DNA of 64,000 bases, from the NCBI RefSeq assembly GCF_026339875.1, contig NZ_JAPEPZ010000001.1, positions 5,518,001-5,582,000 of the forward strand, written 5' to 3'. The position numbers and the translations under genes were made by a program. Below the pieces are notes generated by a model. It searched no databases. It saw nothing but the letters and a program-made list of their open reading frames with translations, and was not told where the DNA came from. This document shows positions 32,718-40,440 of the stretch, one piece after another (position 1 is the stretch's first letter; each line of letters begins with the position of its first letter). The stretch comes from Streptomyces sp. NBC_01571. Lineage in GTDB: Bacteria > Actinomycetota > Actinomycetes > Streptomycetales > Streptomycetaceae.

Positions 32718-33653
32718 ATGCTGCTGCGTCAGCTGGAGTACCTGGTCGCGCTGGCCCGGGAGCGGCACTTCGCCCGCGCGGCGGCGGCCTGCTTCGTCTC
32801 GCAGCCCTCGCTGTCCGCCGCGATCCGCCGCCTCGAACACGAACTGGGCGTGCCGATCGTGCGCCGGGGACGGCGGTACGAGGGGCTGACCCCGGAGGGC
32901 GAAGTGGTGCTGGCCTGGGCGCACCGCATCCTCGCCGAGCGCGACGCCCTGCACCAGGAACTGTCGGCGCTGCGCGGCGGCCTGACCGGCACCCTGCGCC
33001 TGGGCATCGTGCCCACCGCCCTGCCCGCCGCCTCGCTCCTGACCACCCCGTTCTGCGAGTGTCACCCGGGAGCCCGGGTCAGCCTCGAGTCCCTGTCGTC
33101 CGCGGACATCACCCACGGACTCGCCGAGTTCGAGCTCGACGCGGCGATGACGTACCTCGACGACGACGGACTGCGGCACGTACGGCGCTTCCCGCTGTAC
33201 GAGGAGCGGTACGTGCTGCTGACCCCGGTGGACGGCCCACTGGCCACTGCGTCCACGGCACGCTGGTCACGGGCGGCGGACCTGCCGCTGTGCCTGCTCA
33301 ACCCCCGGATGCGCAACCGGCGCATCATCGACGAGTGCTTCGCCGCCGACGGTGCGACGGCCGTGCCCACGATCGAGTCCGACAGCGTCGCCGGGCTGTA
33401 CGCGCAACTGCCGAACGGCCGTTGGTCCAGCGTGATCTCGCATGCGTGGCTCCACATGTTCGGCGTACCGGAGGGCATGCGGGTGGTGCCGCTCGAAGGG
33501 CCCGCGCACGGACCGCGGGTGGGCCTCGTGGTGGCGCGGGACGACCCCCCGTCCGTACTGGCGGAGGCACTGCTGAAGGTGGCGCGTGAGGCGGGCGTGC
33601 GGGACGCGCTGGACGCTCTGCTGACCAGCTACCTGGGTGGCGGCCGGAGTTGA
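32718..33653 (+). CDS. LysR-family transcriptional regulator
   Basis: The 311-residue protein starts with the LysR winged helix (LEYLVALARERHFARAAAACFVSQPSLSAAIRRLEHELG, residues 6-44) and continues with a periplasmic-binding-like effector domain (LRLGIVPTALPAASLL, DAAMTYLDDDGL). The ATG has GGGAGG upstream. The NAD formate dehydrogenase gene follows after 106 bases that contain two LysR-type palindromes, so it is probably its activator, with a small-molecule effector that cannot be named. Confidence 0.92.
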   Translation: MLLRQLEYLVALARERHFARAAAACFVSQPSLSAAIRRLEHELGVPIVRRGRRYEGLTPEGEVVLAWAHRILAERDALHQELSALRGGLTGTLRLGIVPTALPAASLLTTPFCECHPGARVSLESLSSADITHGLAEFELDAAMTYLDDDGLRHVRRFPLYEERYVLLTPVDGPLATASTARWSRAADLPLCLLNPRMRNRRIIDECFAADGATAVPTIESDSVAGLYAQLPNGRWSSVISHAWLHMFGVPEGMRVVPLEGPAHGPRVGLVVARDDPPSVLAEALLKVAREAGVRDALDALLTSYLGGGRS

Positions 33654-33688
33654 TAGCCGCCGGCTATCTCCGCATAGCGACGTTCGCT
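33652..33688. promoter_or_regulatory. Two LysR-type palindromes upstream of fdh
   Basis: GATAGCC-GCC-GGCTATC (33652-33668) contains the LysR box ATA-N9-TAT (T-N11-A). Eight bases further, AGCGA-CGT-TCGCT (33676-33688) forms a second dyad. The first overlaps the lysR stop codon. Tandem recognition and activation sites before the target gene are typical of LysR regulation. Confidence 0.6.
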
Positions 33689-33759
33689 TTGACCTGCGGA
33701 ATCGACCCCGAGGATGGTGAAGGGGACCTTCCGTAACCGGAGTTGAGGAGAGCCGCGCC

Positions 33760-34956
33760 ATGGCCAAGGTGCTCTGTGTGCTGTACGACGACCCGACCGA
33801 CGGATACCCGACGACGTACGCCCGCGACGACCTCCCCGCCATCGACCACTATCCCGGTGGCCAGACCACGCCCACCCCCAAGGCGACCGACTTCACGCCC
33901 GGCCACCTGCTCGGCAGTGTGACGGGCGAACTGGGCCTGCGGCGCTTCCTGGAGGACCGCGGACACACCCTGGTCGTCACCTCCGACAAGGACGGCGACC
34001 GCTCGGTCTTCGACCGTGAACTGCCCGACACGGACGTGGTGATCTCGCAGCCGTTCTGGCCGGCGTACCTGACCCCCGAGCGGATCGCCGCCGCGAAGAA
34101 CCTGAAGCTGGCGATCACGGCGGGCATCGGCTCCGACCACGTCGACCTCGACGCGGCCATCGAGCACGGCGTCACGGTGGCCGAGGTGACGTACTGCAAC
34201 AGCATCAGCGTCGCCGAGCACGTGGTGATGATGACGCTCTCCCTCGTCCGCAACTACCTGCCCTCGCACCAGGTCGTCCTGGACGGCGGCTGGAACATCG
34301 CGGACAGCGTGGCCCGTTCGTACGACCTCGAGGGCATGCACGTCGGCACGGTCGCCGCCGGGCGCATCGGGCTCGCGGTGCTGCGCCGCCTCGCGCCCTT
34401 CGACGTGAAACTGCACTACACCGACCGGCACCGGCTGCCGGAGGCGGTCGAGCGGGAGCTCGGGCTGACCTTCCACCCGACCACCGCCGACATGGTGCCG
34501 CACTGCGACGTCGTCACCGTCAACGCGCCCCTGCACCCCGAGACGGAGGGGCTGTTCGGGGACGAGCTGCTCGCCACGATGAAGCGCGGCGCGTATCTGA
34601 TCAACACGGCACGCGCCCTGATCGTGGACCGCGACGCCGTGGAACGCGCGCTGCGCAGCGGGCAGTTGGCCGGCTACGCGGGTGACGTCTGGTATCCGCA
34701 GCCCGCGCCCGCCGACCACCCCTGGCGCACCATGCCGCACCACGGCATGACCCCGCACATCTCCGGCTCCTCGCTCTCTGCCCAGGCCCGCTACGCGGCG
34801 GGCACCCGCGAGATCCTGGAATCGTGGCTGGAGGGCACACCGATCCGGGACGAGTACCTGATCGTCGACGGCGGCGGGCTGGCGGGCACGGGGGCGCACT
34901 CCTATTCGACGTCGACGTCGACGTCACCGACCCCGGCCCCGACGACCACGTCCTGA
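33760..34956 (+). CDS. fdh: NAD-dependent formate dehydrogenase
   Basis: The 398-residue enzyme is of the metal-free D-2-hydroxyacid dehydrogenase type that oxidises formate to CO2 with NAD+. Highly conserved blocks are visible: DDPTDGYPTTYARDDLP, FTPGHLLGSV, QPFWPAYLTPERI, GIGSDHVDLDAA, EVTYCNSISVAEHVVMM, VGTVAAGRIG (dinucleotide loop), the catalytic Arg in INTARALIVDRD, and MTPHISGSSLSAQARYAAG with the catalytic His. The usual NTARGK reads NTARAL here. The C-terminus ends in a Ser/Thr/Pro tail. It does not need molybdenum although it sits beside molybdate genes. The ATG at 33760 has GAGGAGAG upstream. Confidence 0.95.
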   Translation: MAKVLCVLYDDPTDGYPTTYARDDLPAIDHYPGGQTTPTPKATDFTPGHLLGSVTGELGLRRFLEDRGHTLVVTSDKDGDRSVFDRELPDTDVVISQPFWPAYLTPERIAAAKNLKLAITAGIGSDHVDLDAAIEHGVTVAEVTYCNSISVAEHVVMMTLSLVRNYLPSHQVVLDGGWNIADSVARSYDLEGMHVGTVAAGRIGLAVLRRLAPFDVKLHYTDRHRLPEAVERELGLTFHPTTADMVPHCDVVTVNAPLHPETEGLFGDELLATMKRGAYLINTARALIVDRDAVERALRSGQLAGYAGDVWYPQPAPADHPWRTMPHHGMTPHISGSSLSAQARYAAGTREILESWLEGTPIRDEYLIVDGGGLAGTGAHSYSTSTSTSPTPAPTTTS

Positions 34957-35003
34957 GAACGCGGGGCCACCGCCCCCCGGCGCCCTCCCGGCGTCCCCCG
35001 CGC

Positions 35004-35396
35004 CTACGTGCGGTCGATGTGCACGTTGGTGGACTTCACTCGGGCGGTGGCCTCCATACCGACCTCCAGGCCGAGTTCCTCGACGGCCTCCCGGGTCAGC
35101 AGGGAGACCAGCCGGTGCGGACCGGCCTGGATCTCCACCTGAGCCGCCACGTCGCCGAGCTTGACGGCGGTGACGATGCCCGGGAACGCGTTGCGCACCG
35201 AGGTGTAGGAGGTCTCGTCCTCCTCGCCGGTCTTCGCCAGGTCGACGGAGAAGGCCGCGAGATCGCGCCCGTCGATGACGCGCCGCCCGCCCTCGTCGCG
35301 CTGCGTGGTGATGCGCCCGGCGTCCGCCCACCGTCGCGCGGTGTCCGGACTCACGCCGAGCAGCCGGGCGGCCTGGCCGATGGTGTAGGACTGCAT
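35004..35396 (-). CDS. HTH-TOBE regulator, probable molybdate-responsive
   Basis: The 130-residue protein has an N-terminal excisionase/MerR-type helix-turn-helix (YTIGQAARLLGVSPDTARRWADAGRI, residues 4-29) and a C-terminal TOBE/Mop domain (SVRNAFPGIVTAVKLGDVAAQVEIQAGPHRLVSLLTREAVEELGL). The latter binds molybdate or tungstate in ModE and Mop proteins. The probable start is the ATG at 35396, with no good ribosome-binding site, suggesting a leaderless mRNA. A perfect palindrome lies 25 bases upstream. It is the natural candidate to control modABC 3.6 kb away. Confidence 0.88.
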   Translation of the reverse strand: MQSYTIGQAARLLGVSPDTARRWADAGRITTQRDEGGRRVIDGRDLAAFSVDLAKTGEEDETSYTSVRNAFPGIVTAVKLGDVAAQVEIQAGPHRLVSLLTREAVEELGLEVGMEATARVKSTNVHIDRT

Positions 35397-35420
35397 GCGC
35401 GCCAACATAGGCGCGAGATC

Positions 35421-35434
35421 CTTGCATCTGCAAG
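35421..35434. promoter_or_regulatory. Perfect palindrome upstream of the TOBE regulator
   Basis: CTTGCATCTGCAAG is a perfect 6+2+6 palindrome 25 bases upstream of the start codon. It is suited to autoregulation and shares the GCAGATGC core with the modA upstream region (31999-32013). Confidence 0.6.
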
Positions 35435-35582
35435 CAAGGCCGGCCGTACGTCGGTACAGGTCGCGCACGTCACGCCCCCGGGCGCCGTCGACGGGGCCGA
35501 GCGGGGTCGGCCTTCCCGGGCCTCACGGGCGGTCCATCGGCCGGACTGTCGGTCGCTCTCTCGGTCGGGCTCTCGGCCGGCC

Positions 35583-36119
35583 TCAGGGGCGGTCGTCCGT
35601 CAGCTCGCCGGCGTTCAGGGGCAGACGCAGGCTGACGCGGCGTCGTACCGCGGCGAGTTCACGGTGCAGGGGGGAGCGGGGCACGGCCAGCACCGGACAG
35701 GCGGCGTGCGCGAGGCAGTAGCGCGCCACCGAGGGGAACAACGCGCGCTGCACCCTGCCGCGGCGTCCGGCCCCGATCACCAAGAGGTCGCCGGCGCGGT
35801 CCGCGGCCCGCACCAGGGCACGCCCCGGCCGGTCCCACACGGCCACCACCCGCAGGGGGACTCCCGGCCCGTCGATGCCGAAGGCCGTGTCGAGGGCGGT
35901 GAGCAGCCGTTCGTCCGCCAGCTGCCGGAACTCGGCCACGGGCGGCGTGAGCATCGAACTCGGATGGGTGAGCGCCCCCCGTGGCGGTTCCCAGGCGCCC
36001 ACGGCCACCAGCCCGGCACCCCGGCGGTGCGCCTCGAACGCGCCCCGGTGCAGGGCCGCGAGGCTTCCCAGCGAGCCGCTGACCCCGACCACGACGCGTC
36101 GCCGCTGTCCCTCGCTCAT
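35583..36119 (-). CDS. Universal stress protein (UspA family)
   Basis: The 178-residue single-domain Usp protein starts RRRVVVGVSGSLGSLAALHRGAFEAHRRGAGLVAVGAW. It carries the ATP-binding C-terminal signature LLVIGAGRRGRVQRALFPSVARYCLAHAACPVLAVP (G-x2-G-x9-S type). The C-terminal extension RELAAVRRRVSLRLPLNAGEL is not part of the core fold. The ATG at 36119 has GAGAGGTGAG upstream. It is probably cytosolic and stress induced; partners are unknown. Confidence 0.9.
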   Translation of the reverse strand: MSEGQRRRVVVGVSGSLGSLAALHRGAFEAHRRGAGLVAVGAWEPPRGALTHPSSMLTPPVAEFRQLADERLLTALDTAFGIDGPGVPLRVVAVWDRPGRALVRAADRAGDLLVIGAGRRGRVQRALFPSVARYCLAHAACPVLAVPRSPLHRELAAVRRRVSLRLPLNAGELTDDRP

Positions 36120-36422
36120 CGCAGGCTCACCTCTCGGCGTACGTCCACACGGGCATCCGGATCCCATGGAACGCGCGAGGAGGGCGACAGGTCACGGTGT
36201 TGGCCTTCACCTGACGCGCGGACGACAGTTCCTGACACTCGCGACACGGCTCTGAAGCGGGTGCCGGGGGTGCGCGGCATGCGCCGTGCGGCGTGTGAGG
36301 CGTGCGCGAGGGGCGCGACCATATCCGCGCAACCACCCGTATGTCGCGAAACGGCAACAAGGGCCCTCCGTGACCCGGCCGCTGTTGAAGCCTTGGGCGG
36401 GTAACGAGGGGGAAGTGGAAGT
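36120..36422. other. Intergenic region before the glycosyltransferase operon
   Basis: These 303 bases form a divergent promoter region between the Usp gene and the small membrane peptide gene. No gene is visible. An Arg-codon-rich stretch and CGGGTAACGAGGGGGAAG lead into the ribosome-binding site of the peptide. Confidence 0.4.
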
Positions 36423-36509
36423 GTGAATATCTTGTTCGCTGTCGTGCTGATCATCGCGGGCGGGTTGGGCCACCGCCGTGCCGCAGGGAAGAAGCGGCAT
36501 GCCGACTGA
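36423..36509 (+). CDS. 28-residue membrane peptide overlapping the glycosyltransferase gene
   Basis: GTG at 36423 opens a 28-codon ORF: VNILFAVVLIIAGGLG followed by the basic tail HRRAAGKKRHAD. It has a single hydrophobic helix, positive-inside tail and the ribosome-binding site GAGGGGGAAG upstream. Its last 11 bases overlap the glycosyltransferase start, the usual sign of translational coupling. It may be a small subunit or stabiliser of the membrane glycosyltransferase. Being so short, it could also be chance. Confidence 0.6.
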   Translation: MNILFAVVLIIAGGLGHRRAAGKKRHAD

Positions 36510-37977
36510 GCCATGGGCCGTCCTGCCGGCGGTGTCCGTCCTGCTCTGCACGGTTCTCGCCGCCTTCTCCGCGGGCAGCAGACACAAGCGCGCGGCGCCG
36601 GGACGCGTGGTGGCGATCGTCTCCGCGCGCGTCGACGAAGGTCATCGCGGAGGCGATGGCGCAGGGGACGCGAGGGACGGTGCCGAGAGTGCCGCCGAGC
36701 GTCTGTACGCGACCGTCCGCTCGCTGACCGGCCAGTCCCGGCCGGTCGACGCCGTCCATGTCGTCGACGACGGATCCGTAGTCCCCGTCGTCCCCGTCGA
36801 CCACCCTTCGGTCACCTGGCACCGGCTGCCCGGCGGCGGCAGGCGCGCGGGCCGCGCCGCGGTGGTCCGTCAGCTGCGCGGCCACGGGCGGCCGTTCGAC
36901 TACGTCCTCACCGTGGACGCCGGCTCCGAGCTCCACAAGGACGCGGTGTGGCAGATGCTGCGCGTCCTGAACGACCCCCGCGTCCAGGCCTGCACCGGAA
37001 CCGTTCTCACCCGGGACCGCCACGCCGGCCTCACGGCCCGTCTGACGGACCTCAGGCTGTTCGTCCTGTGCGTGCTCGGCCGCGGACTGCGCTCGGCCGT
37101 GGGAGCGGCACGCCCGGCCCCGGGCGGGATCGCGCTGTACCGGGCGCCGGTCCTGTCCGACCATCTGGAGCACTACGTGGCCTCGGCCGTGGCCGGGGGC
37201 GACGACGACCGCCAACTGTGCGGCTACGCCCGCTCGCGCGGCCGGGTGGTCTCCGTGCCACGCGCCTACGTCACCGCCGACGCGCCCGGCACCCTCGGCG
37301 ACACCTACCGGCAGCAGTTGCGCCGGGCGGGGGCGGTCCGGCGCCTCATCCCCTGGGAACTCGTCGCGCTGCCGGCAACCGCCAGGACGGCCCGGCTGGT
37401 CGAGCTGGGCGCGGGGGCCCTGCTGCCCCTGCTGTCCCTCGGCCTCGTGGCCGACGTCCGGCGCACCGGGTCCGCCGGCCTGCTGCTCCACGCCCTGGCG
37501 GGCGTCGGGGTGTTCACGCTCGCCGAGGCGCTGTCGTACGCGGTCCTGCGGCCCGGGCTGAGCCGTACGGAACGGCTGGCGGCTCCGCTGCTGGCCCCGC
37601 TGCATGCCGCGATGATGTTCTTCGTGGTCCACCCGGCGACGTACCGGTCCCTCATCGGGACCCGCCCCACGGACAGACGCACCCGCGACGTTCCCGCCGT
37701 GGAGCCGTACCCGTCAGGGAGCCCAGACGCTCCGAACCCCGTCGGCCCTCCGAGGACCCCGGGGACTCCAGGAACCCCCGGAGCTTCGCAAACCGGGCAC
37801 ATCCCGAACGGTCCGAACGGTCCGCACGGTCCGAACGGCCCGAAGGACCCGAAGGACCCGTACACCCGCCGCCCCACGCCGCCGCGGGGTCCCGCCGAAC
37901 CCGCCAAACTCCTCGACCCCCTGACCGAGCAGACCCTCGAAACACCCTTGAGGACCCGCACGGCGCGACCCGGTTGA
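36499..37977 (+). CDS. Membrane glycosyltransferase family 2 (hyaluronan/cellulose synthase-like)
   Basis: The 492-residue protein (ATG at 36499, AGGGAAG upstream) starts with a membrane helix. Its GT2 core has VHVVDDGS, a DxD-like VLTVDAGSEL, the acceptor/catalytic region GGDDDRQLCGYA and the polymerase-type QQLRRAGAVRR motif (a variant of QxxRW with no Trp). Three or four C-terminal helices (about 300-395) would form the translocation channel. The last 90 residues are Pro/Asn/Gly-rich with GPNGP repeats. Processive synthesis of an extracellular polysaccharide is likely, but the QxxRW change makes that uncertain. Confidence 0.85.
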   Translation: MPTEPWAVLPAVSVLLCTVLAAFSAGSRHKRAAPGRVVAIVSARVDEGHRGGDGAGDARDGAESAAERLYATVRSLTGQSRPVDAVHVVDDGSVVPVVPVDHPSVTWHRLPGGGRRAGRAAVVRQLRGHGRPFDYVLTVDAGSELHKDAVWQMLRVLNDPRVQACTGTVLTRDRHAGLTARLTDLRLFVLCVLGRGLRSAVGAARPAPGGIALYRAPVLSDHLEHYVASAVAGGDDDRQLCGYARSRGRVVSVPRAYVTADAPGTLGDTYRQQLRRAGAVRRLIPWELVALPATARTARLVELGAGALLPLLSLGLVADVRRTGSAGLLLHALAGVGVFTLAEALSYAVLRPGLSRTERLAAPLLAPLHAAMMFFVVHPATYRSLIGTRPTDRRTRDVPAVEPYPSGSPDAPNPVGPPRTPGTPGTPGASQTGHIPNGPNGPHGPNGPKDPKDPYTRRPTPPRGPAEPAKLLDPLTEQTLETPLRTRTARPG

Positions 37978-38031
37978 CCGCGGGCAGGGGAATCCCTGTC
38001 CGCGCGACGGACCTCGGGGAACGCCCCGGCG

Positions 38032-38841
38032 TCAGCGTGTGAGGGACTTCGCGTCACCCATGACGACCACGGGATGCTGGGCGGGGTCGAGCGTGAGCAG
38101 GAGTTCCTTCATGTGCCGCTGGGCGAGGCTGACGCAGCCGTGCGTCGGGCCGCCGTGGTCCACGTGCAGCCAGATACCGCCGCCGCGGCCCGCGCCGAGC
38201 GGACGGGTCCAGTCGAGGGGCGAAGTGCCGGGCCTGCGGTTGTAGTTGATCGCGACGACGTAGTCGAAGGAGCCCACGAGCGGTTCGCCCTCGAAGCCGG
38301 TGCCGACGGTGGTGAAGCCCCCCGAGCGGTCGTACGGCAGCTTGCTGCCGGGGTCGGCCAGCAGCCCTCCGGCGTCGGTGAGGGCGAACACGCCTATGGG
38401 GGACCGGAGGTCGCCGGCGTGGTGGTCGTCCGTCCAGCCCCTGAGCGCGTTGTGGGCGGGCCACTCGGCGCCCGGTTCCCAGCCCGCGTCCGTACGCCGG
38501 TACAGCACCACCTTCGATGCCGAGGAGTTCCTGCCGCGGCCGGTGACCAGGACGACCTGCCGCGCCTGCGCGGGAATGGCGGCCAGCGTACGGGGGCCCA
38601 GGCCCGGCAGCCGTGCCGAGTCGCCGGTGCCGGACGCTCCGGTGTCCGCGGACGGGCGCGAGGGGCGGGCCTGTGTCGTGCCGGACGTGGCGGCCGGGGC
38701 ATCCGTGCCGGCGGCCGACGCCCGTGCACCGTCCGCGGGTTCGGTCCCGCCCCCGCATCCGGTGAGGGCGACGGACAGGACCAGGACCAGCGCGGACAGC
38801 GCCGGGCGGACACCGCCCGTGCGGTTGATGGAGAAAGACAT
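38032..38841 (-). CDS. L,D-transpeptidase (YkuD) lipoprotein
   Basis: The product (269 residues from ATG 38841) is a lipoprotein: hydrophobic core ending in the lipobox LTGC near residue 28, then a Ser/Thr/Ala-rich linker of about 50 residues. The YkuD domain (about 85-262) keeps its active-site block HVDHGGPTHGCVSLAQ, with His and Cys intact, and SPIGVFALTDAGG upstream. Such enzymes make 3-3 cross-links in peptidoglycan or attach proteins to it. The usual Arg after the Cys motif reads Ser. Contrast with the dead domain encoded at 20786-21538. Confidence 0.88.
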   Translation of the reverse strand: MSFSINRTGGVRPALSALVLVLSVALTGCGGGTEPADGARASAAGTDAPAATSGTTQARPSRPSADTGASGTGDSARLPGLGPRTLAAIPAQARQVVLVTGRGRNSSASKVVLYRRTDAGWEPGAEWPAHNALRGWTDDHHAGDLRSPIGVFALTDAGGLLADPGSKLPYDRSGGFTTVGTGFEGEPLVGSFDYVVAINYNRRPGTSPLDWTRPLGAGRGGGIWLHVDHGGPTHGCVSLAQRHMKELLLTLDPAQHPVVVMGDAKSLTR

Positions 38842-39083
38842 GATCATCATCCTGGACGGGACATGTGAGGAAGTGGTCAGCAGGCCGGAGAGGCAGGGCC
38901 GCGCTCCGCGCCCCGTATGCCGGGGTGAAGGTCTCCGACCGCGGCGAAGTCCGGATGTGACACCCCGTCCGTGTCCGCTCCGCGTTCTTCCGGCGAATCC
39001 ACAGCTCTTCCGTGGCCTTTTCGCCTCTTCCGCACGTCCTCCGGGGCTCTTTCGGGGCTATTTCGAGCTTCCTCAGAGGTTCG

Positions 39084-39116
39084 TTCGTGGGTCCTTCGTG
39101 GGTCCTTCGCGGGTCT
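39084..39116. repeat. 11-bp tandem repeat, three copies
   Basis: TTCGTGGGTCC occurs twice exactly (39084-39094 and 39095-39105), then once as TTCGCGGGTCT (39106-39116), in the non-coding region between the L,D-transpeptidase and fasciclin genes. Confidence 0.85.
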
Positions 39117-39136
39117 TTATTCGAAGCGGGAAGGCA

Positions 39137-39191
39137 CGCGGATTGGTCGCGGAACGAAAATTCCCCCGATGTGCTGAGCGACCAATCCGCG
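39137..39191. promoter_or_regulatory. 13-bp inverted repeat with 29-base spacer
   Basis: CGCGGATTGGTCG at 39137-39149 is the exact reverse complement of 39179-39191. The spacer is comparatively AT-rich (GAACGAAAATTCCCCC). It may be a two-site operator or an RNA hairpin in the leader of the fasciclin operon. Confidence 0.55.
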
Positions 39192-39495
39192 GCACCGTTC
39201 TGCTTCGGATTCCGGCCGTGAGACAAGATCCGAGTACGTCGAGGCGCGGCATCCGGTGGGAGCGGCGGGCGCGGGCGCGGGCGGCGCCGAGCGGGCTGCC
39301 GGCCGGATGCGCGGCGCCGGCGTTCGCCGAGCCGGTGTCCGCGTTCGTGCGTGCGGCCGCGATTCGCCCTTGGGACACCGACGACACGACAAGACCTACT
39401 CGCGGCTCGGAATTCTCGACGGCCGCCCCCAATTCCCCTTCGGTATTTCCCCCCTTGCACGCGGCTTCCCCGCTGCGTCGTCCTAGGAGAACTCC

Positions 39496-40158
39496 ATGAA
39501 CACCCGTTTCCGCCGTGCCGCCCTCGCCGTCGCCGCGGCCGCCGTTCTGCCCCTCGCCCTGAGCGCCTGCTCCGACAACAGCAAGGACCGCGCCGCCTCC
39601 GACAACGGGAAGTCCTCGACCGCCGCGAGCGACACCGCGACCGACAGCGCCACCAGCGGCTCCGGCGACATGGCCGGCGCCGACCAACCCTTCGGACCCG
39701 CCTGTTCCACGGTGCCCAAGAACGGCGCGGGCTCCTTCGACGGCATGGCCAAGGACCCGGTGGCGACCGCCGCGTCCAACAACCCGGCCCTGTCCACGCT
39801 GGTCACCGCGGTGAAGAAGGCCGGTCTGGTCGACACGCTCAACACCGCCCGGAACATCACCGTGTTCGCGCCGACCAACGACGCCTTCGCGAAGATCCCG
39901 AAGGCCACCCTGGACAAGGTACTGGCCGACAAGGCGCAGCTGACGAAGATCCTCACGTACCACGTCGTGGGCCGGAAGCTCGCGCCCAAGGACCTGGAGA
40001 GCGGCTCCTACGCCACGCTGGAGAAGTCCAGGCTGGCCACCGCCGGCTCCGGCGAGTCCTACACGGTCGACGACGCCTCCAAGGTCGTCTGCGGCAACGT
40101 CAGGACCGCCAACGCCAACGTGTACATCGTCGACACCGTGCTGATGCCCAAGAGCTGA
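39496..40158 (+). CDS. Fasciclin-domain lipoprotein (MPT70/MPT83-like)
   Basis: The 220-residue protein has a lipoprotein signal with lipobox LSAC near residue 25, a Ser/Asp/Thr-rich linker, and a fasciclin domain (about 88-218). The domain starts with NNPALSTLVTAVKKAGLVDTLN, continues NITVFAPTNDAFAKIP and TKILTYHVVGRKL, and ends in NVYIVDTVLMP. The order matches mycobacterial MPT83/MPT70 surface antigens. Those genes belong to the SigK regulon, and here the next two genes encode a SigK-like factor and an RskA-like anti-sigma factor. The ATG has CTAGGAGAACTCC upstream. A surface adhesion role is likely. Confidence 0.93.
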   Translation: MNTRFRRAALAVAAAAVLPLALSACSDNSKDRAASDNGKSSTAASDTATDSATSGSGDMAGADQPFGPACSTVPKNGAGSFDGMAKDPVATAASNNPALSTLVTAVKKAGLVDTLNTARNITVFAPTNDAFAKIPKATLDKVLADKAQLTKILTYHVVGRKLAPKDLESGSYATLEKSRLATAGSGESYTVDDASKVVCGNVRTANANVYIVDTVLMPKS

Positions 40159-40239
40159 CGCCGGAGAACCGATGACGAAGAGCCGGCGTCGACGTGCCGA
40201 CACCGCACCACGACTCCCGTGACGGGGAGGAGAAGGCGG

Positions 40240-40440
40240 ATGGCCGGGCCGGACACCCGTCCCGGCCATCCGCCATTCGGCGACCTGGCGGGCCACCCGC
40301 CATTCGGCGCCCCGGCGGGCCACCCGCCACTCGGCGCCCCGGCGGGTTACCCGCCACTCGGCGCCCCGGCGGGTTACCCGCCATCCGGTGGGCCGTCCGG
40401 CCGCGTGCCCGCGTGCCCGCGTGTTCCGAAGGATGCCCAA
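40240..40440. repeat. 27-bp tandem repeats in front of (or fused to) sigK
   Basis: About four units of 27 bp (near 40270-40385) read GHPPFGAPA or GYPPLGAPA in the sigK frame. An ATG at 40240 with an excellent GGGGAGGAG site would add 67 residues, including these repeats, to the sigma factor. The alternative is that sigK starts at the GTG at 40441, which also has a good site, and that the repeats are untranslated or encode a separate leader. Confidence 0.7.

Larger units (their letters stand above)
38842..39495. other. 654-base non-coding region upstream of the fasciclin gene
   Basis: No convincing gene is present. The region has lower GC in the middle. It contains an 11-bp tandem repeat TTCGTGGGTCC (three copies, 39084-39116, the last with changes) and a 13-bp perfect inverted repeat at 39137-39149/39179-39191. 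These suggest a complex promoter or leader for the fasciclin-sigK-rskA unit. Confidence 0.5.

Noticed and set aside
32071..33653. The heptamer tract at 32641 as a coding repeat of the molybdoprotein.
   Set aside because: It lies 31 bases beyond the stop codon at 32610 and before the lysR start.
40100..40384. Repeat region read as a CRISPR-like or satellite array.
   Set aside because: The units are contiguous, without spacers, and encode a Pro-rich peptide in the sigK frame.
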